Source of the DNA: Agarivorans sp050870875
Lineage (GTDB): Bacteria; Pseudomonadota; Gammaproteobacteria; Enterobacterales; Celerinatantimonadaceae
Reading direction: 5' to 3'
Length of the DNA stretch: 64,000 nucleotides
Assembly: GCF_050870875.2 (NCBI RefSeq)
Contig: NZ_CP194041.2
Coordinates: 1,860,001 to 1,924,000, forward strand
The translations under genes were made by a program, and so were the position numbers. Under the pieces are notes generated by a model. The model was not told the DNA's origin and did not search any database. It saw nothing but the letters and a program-made list of their open reading frames with translations. Positions within the stretch are counted from its first letter, which is position 1; each line of letters opens with the position of its first letter. Of this stretch, positions 25,321 to 33,824 are shown piece after piece.

Positions 25321-27315
25321 ATGATTCCAGAACTTGGACATTATGCGTTGATCCTAGCGGTCACATTGGCCATTTTACAAAGTGTTTACCCTTTGTGGGG
25401 GGCTAGTAAAAATAGTGTTTTGCTGATGCAGTCGGCAAGACCTTTAGCTTTGGCCCAATTTGCTTTTGTTGGATTGTCGTTTGCGATTTTGAGTTATGCC
25501 TTCGCGGTCAATGATTTTTCAGTCGCTTATGTCGCGAATAACTCAAATAGCCATTTACCTCTATATTTTCGTTTATCTGCGGTTTGGGGAGCTCACGAAG
25601 GCTCCCTATTGCTTTGGGCGCTCATTTTATCTGCTTGGGGAGCAGCGGTTGCATTATTTAGTCGAAGCTTGCCGCTAGATGCTGTGGCGCGAGTGGTCGC
25701 GGTGATGGGGATGATATCGGTCGGTTTCTATTTATTTATTTTACTTACTTCAAATCCCTTCGAGCGCACGCTGCCGTTTTTCCCAGTTGATGGTCACGAT
25801 CTTAATCCATTGTTGCAAGATGTCGGATTAATCTTCCATCCCCCGCTATTGTATATGGGGTATGTGGGCTTCTCGGTGGCCTTTGCTTTCGCTATTGCGG
25901 CCTTAATCTCAGGACGTTTAGATTCAACTTGGGCTCGTTGGTCTCGTCCTTGGACAATGGCTGCTTGGGTATTTCTTACTGTCGGTATTGCGCTCGGTAG
26001 CTGGTGGGCGTATTACGAGTTAGGTTGGGGTGGTTGGTGGTTCTGGGATCCAGTTGAAAATGCTTCTTTTATGCCGTGGTTGGTAGGAACTGCTTTGTTG
26101 CATTCTTTGGCGGCAAGTGAAAAGCGTGGGGTGTTTAAAGCGTGGACGGTGCTATTAGCGATTTCAGCTTTTTCTTTAAGTTTACTGGGCACCTTTCTGG
26201 TTCGCTCCGGTGTATTGGTGTCGGTACATGCCTTTGCTAGCGATCCGGCCAGAGGACTATTTATTTTAGCCTTTCTGCTGGTGGTTGTGGGCGGTTCGCT
26301 ATTGCTGTTCGCGCTGCGTGCTTCAAAGGTTAAGAGCCGTGGATCTTATCGTCTGTTCTCGCGAGAAACTTTTCTGCTGATCAACAATGTATTGTTGGTG
26401 GCTGGCTTGGTTGTCGTGTTACTTGGCACTTTATTGCCGTTGATCCATAAGGAAATTGGCTTAGGAAGCATTTCGATTGGTGCCGCTTTCTTTAACCGAA
26501 TGTTTAGCTGGATGATCGTTCCCTTTGCCGTTGCTTTGGGGATTGGCCCATTGCTGCGTTGGAAGCATCAAGATCCTCGGTCATTAAAAAAGCCCTTAGT
26601 TTGGCTTGCTCTGGTGAGCCTGTTATTGCCAGCCATACTGATGTTCATTATGGCACCGCAGTTCTATGCGCTGGCATACATGGCCTTAGTACTGGCGATT
26701 TGGATCATCACATGTACCGCTTTAGAAGTCTATTTACGGGCAACCCATCGTCATCGTTTTTCTAAGGGCTTGAGTACCTTAAGTCGCTCTCATTGGGCGA
26801 TGGTATTAGGACATATAGGCTTAGCTGTATCGATCATTGGTATTTCGATGACCAGTCATTACAGTATTGAGCGAGATTTGCGTTTAGAGGCAGGGGACTC
26901 GGTGACTTTTGCCGCTTATCGTTTTCACTTCAAGCGTGTGGAACCCTTACAGGGGCCGAATTATCAGGGGCATGTAGCAATTATTGACGTTTATAAAGGC
27001 GCTGACTTGAGTACCACCTTACGTGCCGAGAAACGCTTTTATCGAGTACAGCGAAATATGATGACCGAGGCAGCTATCGACGCTGGTTTATGGCGTGATT
27101 TATACGCAGCCATGGGCGAGCAGTTACCCGGTGGCGCTTGGGCGGTCCGTTTATACTATAAGCCATTTATTCGCTGGATATGGTTTGGAGCGCTGATTAT
27201 GGCGATCGGTGGATTGTTTGCCATAAGCGATAAACGTTATCGTTTTAAGGTGAAGCGAACACACCACAAAGATACGCTTGCTCATGAAACAAAAGCTTAT
27301 GTGGAAGGTGTTTAA
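25321..27315 (+). CDS. ccmF: Cytochrome c heme lyase subunit CcmF
   Basis: A 664-residue polytopic membrane protein with the WWD domain (GWGGWWFWDPVENASFMPWL, about 237-256) and flanking histidines. It receives heme from CcmE and attaches it to apocytochrome with CcmH and CcmI. The length is usual. ccmG starts at the next base after its stop. Confidence 0.98.
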   Translation: MIPELGHYALILAVTLAILQSVYPLWGASKNSVLLMQSARPLALAQFAFVGLSFAILSYAFAVNDFSVAYVANNSNSHLPLYFRLSAVWGAHEGSLLLWALILSAWGAAVALFSRSLPLDAVARVVAVMGMISVGFYLFILLTSNPFERTLPFFPVDGHDLNPLLQDVGLIFHPPLLYMGYVGFSVAFAFAIAALISGRLDSTWARWSRPWTMAAWVFLTVGIALGSWWAYYELGWGGWWFWDPVENASFMPWLVGTALLHSLAASEKRGVFKAWTVLLAISAFSLSLLGTFLVRSGVLVSVHAFASDPARGLFILAFLLVVVGGSLLLFALRASKVKSRGSYRLFSRETFLLINNVLLVAGLVVVLLGTLLPLIHKEIGLGSISIGAAFFNRMFSWMIVPFAVALGIGPLLRWKHQDPRSLKKPLVWLALVSLLLPAILMFIMAPQFYALAYMALVLAIWIITCTALEVYLRATHRHRFSKGLSTLSRSHWAMVLGHIGLAVSIIGISMTSHYSIERDLRLEAGDSVTFAAYRFHFKRVEPLQGPNYQGHVAIIDVYKGADLSTTLRAEKRFYRVQRNMMTEAAIDAGLWRDLYAAMGEQLPGGAWAVRLYYKPFIRWIWFGALIMAIGGLFAISDKRYRFKVKRTHHKDTLAHETKAYVEGV

Positions 27316-27846
27316 ATGAATAAGCGATTATTTTATTTTCTACTGCCTTTGTTACTTTTTTTGTTAGTCGCCATATTTTTATATCGTGGCTTATATAGTG
27401 ATGCAACAAAATTGGAATCGGTATTGGTGGGGAAACCAGTGCCAGTTTTTACCCTACAAGATCTTTATCAACAAGATAAGCAGCATAGTGCTGATATTTT
27501 TAAAGGACAACCGTTGCTACTCAATGTGTGGGCGACTTGGTGTCCGACTTGTCGCGCTGAACATGCTTTTCTGAATAGCTTATCCGAACAAGGGGTGAAA
27601 ATCGTAGGTCTTAATTATAAAGATGACCGACAAAAAGCCATTGATTGGTTAACTCAGCTTGGTAACCCCTATCAAATTAATCTATTTGATGGAAAAGGAC
27701 TACTTGCCTTAGATTTGGGCGTATATGGGGCTCCCGAAACTTATTTCATCGATAGTCAAGGTATCATTCGGTATCGCCATGTTGGTGATGTAAATGCTCG
27801 TAACTGGCAGCAGGAATTAGGCGCTATATACAGTCGCTTGGAGTAA
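27316..27846 (+). CDS. ccmG: Thiol:disulfide oxidoreductase CcmG (DsbE)
   Basis: A 176-residue membrane-anchored thioredoxin-fold protein. One N-terminal helix (about 4-24) is followed by the active site WATWCPTCRAEH and the cis-Pro region GAPETYFID. It keeps the CXXCH cysteines of apocytochrome c reduced. Its stop shares a base with ccmH. Confidence 0.96.
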   Translation: MNKRLFYFLLPLLLFLLVAIFLYRGLYSDATKLESVLVGKPVPVFTLQDLYQQDKQHSADIFKGQPLLLNVWATWCPTCRAEHAFLNSLSEQGVKIVGLNYKDDRQKAIDWLTQLGNPYQINLFDGKGLLALDLGVYGAPETYFIDSQGIIRYRHVGDVNARNWQQELGAIYSRLE

Positions 27847-28322
27847 TGACGATGAGATTAAGGCAAGCCTTTTATCTTATATTATTGGTAATACTGCCGC
27901 AGTTTGCGATGGCGGCGATTGAGGTCCATGAGTTTGACTCTGTACAGCAAGAAACCTTGTTTAGAGAGTTGACTCAAGAGCTTCGTTGTCCAAAGTGTCA
28001 GAATAACAATATTGCTGATTCAAATGCGGGCTTGGCGCAAGATCTGCGAGAGAAAACCTACCAGATGGTCAAAGCGGGTCGCTCTAAACAACAAGTTTTG
28101 GATTATATGGTGGCCCGTTATGGTAATTTTGTGCGTTATGATCCTCCGTTGACTCCCGCGGTTCTGCTGTTATGGTTGGCACCAGCTTTTATTATTATTT
28201 TTGGCTGTTTCACTATATGGCGTTTGGCTAGGCGCAAACCAGCCCCAGTCGTTGGTTTAGATGAACAAGAACAAAAGCGATTAGCTGAGCTAATTAAACA
28301 AACGGAGCGAGAGTCAGAATGA
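27846..28322 (+). CDS. ccmH: Cytochrome c maturation protein CcmH (CcmL-type)
   Basis: A 158-residue protein. A signal peptide (ending AMA), the redox motif LRCPKCQNNNIADSNA (about 49-64) and a C-terminal membrane helix (about 100-122) define the short CcmH. It works with CcmG on apocytochrome thiols. The TPR half found fused in E. coli CcmH is a separate gene here (ccmI). Confidence 0.95.
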   Translation: MTMRLRQAFYLILLVILPQFAMAAIEVHEFDSVQQETLFRELTQELRCPKCQNNNIADSNAGLAQDLREKTYQMVKAGRSKQQVLDYMVARYGNFVRYDPPLTPAVLLLWLAPAFIIIFGCFTIWRLARRKPAPVVGLDEQEQKRLAELIKQTERESE

Positions 28323-29584
28323 TAGTTTTTTGGTTAGCTGTAGTGGCTTTAACCTTACTTGCCTTGGCCGCAGTGGTTTTACCACTCTGGTTGCGCCGCC
28401 AGCAAGCATCACTTACCCAAACCGATTTAAATAAAGCATTGTATAAAGATCGGCTGTTAGAAATCGAGCAAGAAAATCAGCAGGGCTTAGCGGATGATCG
28501 CGAACAGCTGGTGACGGAGCTACAACACAATCTGTTAGACGATATTCCTGAAAGTTCGCTTAAAGCAGAAACTCGTTATTCAGCTTGGGTATTGTTAGTC
28601 AGTTTGGTCTTCGTTGCCACAGTTCCTGTGGGACTCTATTATTATTTGGGGAGTGCGAAACAAGTTCAACATTGGCAATCGATCATCCAGCAAATGCCAG
28701 AATTGAGTAATAAGGTGTTGTTAGCTCAAGGTGGACCGGTTAGTGAGCAGGAACTTACCGATTTTGCTTTGGGTTTACGAACCAAGCTTTATCAAGATCC
28801 GAATGATAGCCGAGGTTGGTTTTTATTGGCGAAGGTAGGCCAAGCAATGAATCGTTTGGATGTGATGACCGATGCGGCTGAAAAAGCCTACGCGCTAGAT
28901 GCCGATAGTCCCAATGTGTTAGTCGTTTATCTTCAGTCATTGTTTTATAGCGGTGATGCGATGGCAAAGGCTCGCGCCGAGCGTTTGTTGGTGGCGACTT
29001 TACAGAAAATGCCAAATCAACTGGAATTGTGGTCATTATATTCTTTTTTAGCAGTCGAGCAGCAACAGTACTCATTGGCGATCGAGCGTTGGCAAAAAAT
29101 GTTAAGCCTCGTTGATTCTGGTTCAGAACGCGCTCAAATGTTGAATAAAAATATTCAATTTGCCCAAGCGCAAATTGCTCAGCAGAGCCAGGCGCAAGCG
29201 CAACAGCAACAGCAATCATCTTTATCAACAGAAACTCCCACCTCAGAGCCAAACTACAGCGTGACGGTGAACCTGCAAGATGGTTTAGTCGCACCAGAAT
29301 CGAGTTTCTTATTTGTGTTCGCAAAGGCTGTGAATGGGCCGCCAATGCCATTAGCCGCCAAGAGAATTGCCCACCCTAAGTTCCCATTAACCGTTACACT
29401 TTCAGATAAAGATAGTATGATGGAAGGCTTGAAATTATCACAACAAGCTGAATTCTATATAAGCGCTAGATTGTCTTACGATAATAATGCACAGACAACC
29501 ACTGGCGATTGGGAAGGGAAGTCGTCAACGATTTCCCAAGGCAGTGATTTACCTATTTCTTTATTAATTAATACTCCCTTGTAG
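28319..29584 (+). CDS. ccmI: Cytochrome c maturation protein CcmI (TPR)
   Basis: A 421-residue protein with two membrane helices (about 1-23 and 95-115), a periplasmic TPR region (about 150-270) and a Gln-rich linker (about 285-300). A C-terminal beta-rich domain, seen in the long gammaproteobacterial CcmI, follows. It binds the C-terminus of apocytochrome c and delivers it to CcmFH. It overlaps ccmH by four bases and ends the operon. Confidence 0.93.
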   Translation: MIVFWLAVVALTLLALAAVVLPLWLRRQQASLTQTDLNKALYKDRLLEIEQENQQGLADDREQLVTELQHNLLDDIPESSLKAETRYSAWVLLVSLVFVATVPVGLYYYLGSAKQVQHWQSIIQQMPELSNKVLLAQGGPVSEQELTDFALGLRTKLYQDPNDSRGWFLLAKVGQAMNRLDVMTDAAEKAYALDADSPNVLVVYLQSLFYSGDAMAKARAERLLVATLQKMPNQLELWSLYSFLAVEQQQYSLAIERWQKMLSLVDSGSERAQMLNKNIQFAQAQIAQQSQAQAQQQQQSSLSTETPTSEPNYSVTVNLQDGLVAPESSFLFVFAKAVNGPPMPLAAKRIAHPKFPLTVTLSDKDSMMEGLKLSQQAEFYISARLSYDNNAQTTTGDWEGKSSTISQGSDLPISLLINTPL

Positions 29585-29654
29585 TTTTGTAGGTGTATTG
29601 TCAGTATTTAAAGTTTGCGCTATTAAGCGATTGAACTTAATGACATAATAAATG

Positions 29655-29680
29655 GCTGCTGAAAGGCAGCTTTAATTTTT
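29655..29680 (+). terminator. Terminator after the ccm operon
   Basis: GCTGC (29655-29659) pairs with GCAGC (29666-29670) around a 6-base loop, followed by TTTAATTTTT. This is the arrangement of a rho-independent terminator, 70 bases after the ccmI stop. Confidence 0.65.
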
Positions 29681-29760
29681 GTATGATTGGATTGCGTTAA
29701 ACAAGAGCATTTTGTTTGTTAAGTTCTATAGTTGTAACGTTACCAAGGAAGGAGCATTCA

Positions 29761-30522
29761 GTGCTACGTCATGTTGTATTTGCGTTTTTGACGTTTACCG
29801 CGATTTTTTCAACTGCTTTATCGGCAGCGGAACAAGGTGAGCCAGTTACCGGTTTTTCTGATCCTTTTGAAGGGTTTAATCGCAGCATGTGGGAGTTTAA
29901 CTACAATTATCTAGATAAACCCATCTATCGCCCGGTCACTCATGTGTATGCTGATTATGTGCCCTTTGGTTTGCGTGAAGTCTTAAACAATGTGATCCGA
30001 AATTTGGAAGAGCCCGCTAGTTTTGCGAACAATTTATTGCAAGGAAAAGTTGAGCGTGCCTCGAATAATTTAGTTCGATTTTTGTTTAATTCCAGTTTTG
30101 GGATATTTGGAATTTTTGATCTGATGGGACGTTCAGGAGCCAAGCGAGACATCGAAGAGTTTGGTGATGTAATGGGCTTTTATGGCGTCCCTGAAGGGCC
30201 ATTTGTCATGATACCGGTATTAGGACCGACGACCGTGCGTAAAGAGGTGGGGGACTGGGTTGATGCCTTTGCTTCTCCGTTGTCTAACTTAAGTTATGCG
30301 GAGCAGGCGGTAAAATGGGGTTTAGATGGACTGTATAAACGGGCTTCAGTGATTGAACAAGAACCGCTACTAGACAACTCTCTTGATAGTTACACCTTTA
30401 TCAAAGACGCTTATCTACAATACCGACTTTATCGTTTTTATAATGGTAAGCCTCCGACTCAGTCGAAACAGGATATCGATTCCGCCCTTGAAGGCTATTT
30501 AGATGAAATCGAAGGTTACTAA
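29761..30522 (+). CDS. mlaA: Outer-membrane lipid asymmetry protein MlaA (VacJ)
   Basis: A 253-residue protein with conserved DPFEGFNRSMWEFN, NLEEPASFANNLLQG and DVMGFYGVPEGPFVMIPVLGPTTVR. It removes misplaced phospholipids from the outer leaflet and passes them to the MlaC pathway. GTG at 29761 is chosen: AAGGAAGGAG lies just upstream and the codons then begin a signal peptide ending SAA. Unlike E. coli MlaA there is no lipobox cysteine, so the mature protein would not be lipidated. Other mla genes are not nearby. Confidence 0.93.
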   Translation: MLRHVVFAFLTFTAIFSTALSAAEQGEPVTGFSDPFEGFNRSMWEFNYNYLDKPIYRPVTHVYADYVPFGLREVLNNVIRNLEEPASFANNLLQGKVERASNNLVRFLFNSSFGIFGIFDLMGRSGAKRDIEEFGDVMGFYGVPEGPFVMIPVLGPTTVRKEVGDWVDAFASPLSNLSYAEQAVKWGLDGLYKRASVIEQEPLLDNSLDSYTFIKDAYLQYRLYRFYNGKPPTQSKQDIDSALEGYLDEIEGY

Positions 30523-30586
30523 ACGCGATTGGATTTTTGTTGGAATGGCCTTTGCTCGGCCCTTGGTCTAGGTTCATTTTGATCTG

Positions 30587-30611
30587 AATTGTGAGCGTTT
30601 TGCTCACAATT
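30587..30611 (+). terminator. Hairpin downstream of mlaA
   Basis: AATTGTGAGC at 30587-30596 and GCTCACAATT at 30602-30611 are perfect complements around GTTTT. It probably ends the mlaA message, though no T run follows. The arms equal the half-sites of the symmetric lac operator, but the 5-base insert makes LacI binding unlikely. Confidence 0.5.
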
Positions 30612-30720
30612 TAGGGCGATATAAGAGCTTTTATTGCTATAAAAATAAAGTCTGGTAAATAAATTTACCTATAACATTAATCGCGATGATTATGCCTAAT
30701 GGAGTCACAGTTCTCATTTT

Positions 30721-30752
30721 ACTGAGCTATGCTTATTGAAGCAAAGCTCGGT
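30721..30752 (+). repeat. 14-position hairpin upstream of the RssB-like gene
   Basis: The arms 30721-30734 and 30739-30752 pair around the tetraloop ATTG, with one A/A mismatch and one T-G wobble. No T run follows. It lies 178 bases before the next ATG and may be part of a leader RNA or a small RNA. Confidence 0.55.
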
Positions 30753-30930
30753 TCTGCTGTATCGCAAACCCTCAATCTCCTCGCTTAAGGTTATGTTTCA
30801 GTTAGTTTTTGGTTGTTTTTATTTTTTGTAAGCAAGCTAGCGTTCTCGAGTTATTACTTATATAGTCAAGCTGTTAAGCCTTAAAACACGTTATTAACTT
30901 ATTAATAAATAAGGAAAAGGTTGTCGATTA

Positions 30931-31932
30931 ATGCCTCAGCATGATGAGAATCCACTTTATGGAATTTCTATATTAGTTGTAGAGGACGAACCTGTGTTTC
31001 GTCAGCAACTGCTTGCCTTCTTGACTCAGCAGGGTGCTTTAGTATGCACTGTTGAAGATGGTTATGAGGCCTTGCAAGCGATTGCTCAGCAGTCTTATCA
31101 ACTGATATTGATGGATCTACAAATGCCGAGGATGAACGGGCTTGAGTTGTTGGAACATCTTGATAGTTTTCCGGGAATTATTATTGTTATTTCTGGAAAA
31201 AGTAGCATGGCCGATTTACGTAAAGTATTACAACTCGGTGCCAGTGATTTTTTGGTGAAACCATTAATCGACTTTAGAGAATTAACGCATACGATTCTTT
31301 CTAGTTTATCGATGCTGGAGCAACAAGATTCACAAATGGAATTTGCTGAATTTAGTGAGCATAAGGCACATTTTAAGGCGAATGATGCGCAAGCAAGCTT
31401 GGTTTTAAGAGAAATGTTGCCCAAAACCACGCAAGAAATTGTGGGTTTCTTTTGTCATTATCGTCTAAAAGGACAAACTTTATTTCCGCTTATCAAGCAA
31501 ATCGATCAACATCATGTTGGTTTTTTAGTGGTAGATATTTGTTTGTTGGGTGACGAAGGGGTTATTGCTGCAGTCATTATTAACGGTTTCTTTCAAGATA
31601 TGTGGAACCGTTTCTTAGTGAATGATCGCTCAGCTCTGCAACCCAGTATGGCATTAAGTACTTTAAATAAGATTATTAAAGCTGCCGATTTAAGAGCTTC
31701 TGTGGGCTGCTTGTACGGCATTATCGCCCATGATAATGTGCACTTTGCTAATGCTGGTCTACTTGATGCCCCCTCGCCATTTGATGCTGCTCATCCAGGT
31801 TTGGCTTTAGGCTTGAATGTTGATGCGCATTATCAAGAAGGGGCGGCAAAGCTGTCTGATATTGGGTTTAGCCTACGATTTAGAAACCTAGCCGAAGACC
31901 ATATTAATTTAAAATTATTTCCGGTGACTTAA
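30931..31932 (+). CDS. rssB: RssB-like response regulator with pseudo-phosphatase domain
   Basis: 333 residues, the same size as E. coli RssB (337). The N-terminal receiver (about 10-130) has acidic residues ED at 18-19, phospho-Asp62 in LMDLQMPRMNG and VKP. The C-terminal part resembles a degenerate PP2C/SpoIIE fold (VGFLVVDICLLGDEGVIAAVIINGFF aligns in character with RssB). RssB delivers sigma-S to ClpXP. Another REC-PP2C adaptor of the HsbR type is possible. It stands alone between mlaA and rfbA. Confidence 0.7.
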   Translation: MPQHDENPLYGISILVVEDEPVFRQQLLAFLTQQGALVCTVEDGYEALQAIAQQSYQLILMDLQMPRMNGLELLEHLDSFPGIIIVISGKSSMADLRKVLQLGASDFLVKPLIDFRELTHTILSSLSMLEQQDSQMEFAEFSEHKAHFKANDAQASLVLREMLPKTTQEIVGFFCHYRLKGQTLFPLIKQIDQHHVGFLVVDICLLGDEGVIAAVIINGFFQDMWNRFLVNDRSALQPSMALSTLNKIIKAADLRASVGCLYGIIAHDNVHFANAGLLDAPSPFDAAHPGLALGLNVDAHYQEGAAKLSDIGFSLRFRNLAEDHINLKLFPVT

Positions 31933-32351
31933 TTTACCTTGGACGATCTTATAAGGGGGCTCGAACCGCAATCTAGACCGAGCTTGACGGTTAAATAGTC
32001 TTTTGAAACATCCAGTATTGAAACTAACCCAAATTGCTTGATCTCCTCTTTTGTAACGCGCCATGCGGTCGTATTGCTCTTCTCGGCAAGGATTCAGTTT
32101 TTATTTAGCCTATAATTTTGCTTCCAATGAAAGGTTACAGCGCAAATGCTGTCTCTAAGGGCATGGCAAAATAAATGAATTCATTGCTTGTGAAAGAGGT
32201 TAATTAGACGTCATAACAACGAACCGGCATCCTTCATGCTATCATCACTATTTCAGTATGTGCTTCTGCTATTCTTTGTTTGTTGCTGTACTCAATCTGT
32301 CAAAATCAGTAGTATTGCAGCCATTTAGACGAATCAGGGTAAAGGCGTAGC
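31933..32351 (+). other. 419-base intergenic region before the rhamnose genes
   Basis: No coding frame or RNA gene was recognised. A perfect TATAAT at 32111-32116 is a possible -10, but the segment 17 bases upstream is not a good -35. A short GCTCG/CGAGC pairing near 31964-31985 is weak. The promoter for rfbACDB is presumably somewhere here. Confidence 0.6.
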
Positions 32352-33224
32352 ATGAACAGAAAAGGTATTATCTTAGCGGGGGGCTCGGGAACTCGACTTC
32401 ACCCGCTTACCAAAGTGATTAGTAAGCAATTAATGCCTGTTTATGATAAACCAATGATCTATTATCCGGTCTCAACACTATTGCTTGCGGGGATACGAGA
32501 TATATTGATTATTTCAACGCCGGAAGAGTTACCCCGCTTTAAAGAATTGCTGGGTAGTGGTCGTCAGTGGGGCGTGCGGTTTGAATATGTCGAGCAGCCT
32601 TCACCGGATGGCTTGGCACAAGCATTTATTTTAGCGGAAGATTTTCTCGATGGCGCTCCCGCTTGTTTAGTGCTGGGTGACAATATATTTTATGGGCATG
32701 ACTTAATTAAGTCTTTGAGAAAAGCTAATCAGCATAAAACTGGTGCAAGTGTATTTGGTTATCATGTTACCGATCCTGAGCGTTACGGTGTGGTTGAGTT
32801 CGATGATTCGGGGAAAGCGATTTCTATTGAAGAGAAACCAAGCACTCCTAAATCTAATTATGCGGTCACTGGCCTATATTTTTATGATGAGAAAGTGGTT
32901 GAGTTGGCAAAGACCATTCAGCCTTCTGCTCGTGGCGAACTAGAAATTACCGACTTAAATAATATCTATCTTCAACGAAATGAGTTGAGCGTTGAATTAA
33001 TGGGGCGTGGCAGTGCTTGGTTAGATACTGGTACACACGACTCTTTACTGGAAGCATCTCAGTTCATTTCGGTGTTAGAAAAGCGCCAAGGATTAAAGGT
33101 TTGCTGCCCTGAAGAAATAGCCTATCGGCAGGGTTTTATTGATATTCAGCAATTAAAAGCGCTCGCCGAACCGATGTTAAAAAATGGTTATGGGCAATAC
33201 TTGATGAACCTAGCAAACGACTAA
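32352..33224 (+). CDS. rfbA: Glucose-1-phosphate thymidylyltransferase RfbA
   Basis: A 290-residue nucleotidyltransferase making dTDP-glucose, the first step to dTDP-L-rhamnose. N-terminal GGSGTRLHPLT and EKPSTPKSNYAVTGLYFYD are diagnostic, as is the allosteric-type C-terminus. First of four adjacent genes that complete the pathway (order A, C, D, B). Confidence 0.97.
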   Translation: MNRKGIILAGGSGTRLHPLTKVISKQLMPVYDKPMIYYPVSTLLLAGIRDILIISTPEELPRFKELLGSGRQWGVRFEYVEQPSPDGLAQAFILAEDFLDGAPACLVLGDNIFYGHDLIKSLRKANQHKTGASVFGYHVTDPERYGVVEFDDSGKAISIEEKPSTPKSNYAVTGLYFYDEKVVELAKTIQPSARGELEITDLNNIYLQRNELSVELMGRGSAWLDTGTHDSLLEASQFISVLEKRQGLKVCCPEEIAYRQGFIDIQQLKALAEPMLKNGYGQYLMNLAND

Positions 33225-33247
33225 GCATGTAGCCAAGAGATGGTCAA

Positions 33248-33793
33248 ATGAAATTTATTGAAACAGTAATCCCTGATGTGAAAATTATAGAGCCAAGTGT
33301 ATTTGGTGATGAACGTGGTTTTTTTATGGAAACTTTTCGTCAAACGCTTTTTTCTGAATTTTGTACTCAGCAAGCTTTAGTGCAAGACAATCACTCCAAA
33401 TCTAAACAAGGAATATTGCGGGGTTTACATTATCAAACCGAACATACCCAAGGAAAGTTAGTGCGGGTGGTCAACGGTGAAGTGTTTGATGTAGCCGTTG
33501 ATATGCGAGCTAATTCAGCTACGCTTGGTCAATGGATTGGCGTGATATTATCCGCCGAGAATAAACGCCAGTTATGGGTTCCCGAAGGATTTGCACACGG
33601 TTTTTACGTGGTGAGTGCGGAAGCAGAGTTTGTTTACAAATGTACTGATTATTATGATCCCAGCTCTGAAGTGTCAGTGGCTTGGGATGACCCAGATATT
33701 GGTATACAGTGGCCCCTCGTGAATGGTTTAGCGCCATCTTTATCAGCGAAGGACCAACAGGCCATTCAATTTGTCGATGCGCCTCGTTTATAA
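33248..33793 (+). CDS. rfbC: dTDP-4-dehydrorhamnose 3,5-epimerase RfbC
   Basis: A 181-residue cupin-fold epimerase. FGDERGFFMETFR, QDNHSKSKQGILRGLHYQ (catalytic His in LRGLHYQ) and WVPEGFAHGFYV are the family motifs. It converts the 4-keto-6-deoxyglucose nucleotide to the L-lyxo form for RfbD. 23 bases separate it from rfbA. Confidence 0.97.
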   Translation: MKFIETVIPDVKIIEPSVFGDERGFFMETFRQTLFSEFCTQQALVQDNHSKSKQGILRGLHYQTEHTQGKLVRVVNGEVFDVAVDMRANSATLGQWIGVILSAENKRQLWVPEGFAHGFYVVSAEAEFVYKCTDYYDPSSEVSVAWDDPDIGIQWPLVNGLAPSLSAKDQQAIQFVDAPRL

Positions 33794-33824
33794 ATCAATT
33801 TACATGTCGTTTTGTGAGTAAACA

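Larger units (their letters stand above)
30523..30930 (+). other. 408-base intergenic region with two hairpins
   Basis: No gene was found. It contains a perfect 10-base-pair inverted repeat (30587-30611) 65 bases after mlaA and a second, longer hairpin (30721-30752). The rest is AT-rich. A promoter for the response regulator must lie here or upstream, but no clear -35/-10 pair was seen. Confidence 0.7.

Noticed and set aside
28755..29351. Minus-strand frame of 198 codons opposite ccmI
   Set aside because: Antisense to the TPR region of ccmI, with no domain or start signal.
30587..30611. A true LacI operator
   Set aside because: The half-sites match, but 5 extra bases between them break the geometry, and it lies behind a gene rather than in a promoter.
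31960..32010. tRNA-like segment
   Set aside because: A CTCGAACCG stretch recalls a T-loop, but no acceptor stem or cloverleaf could be drawn.
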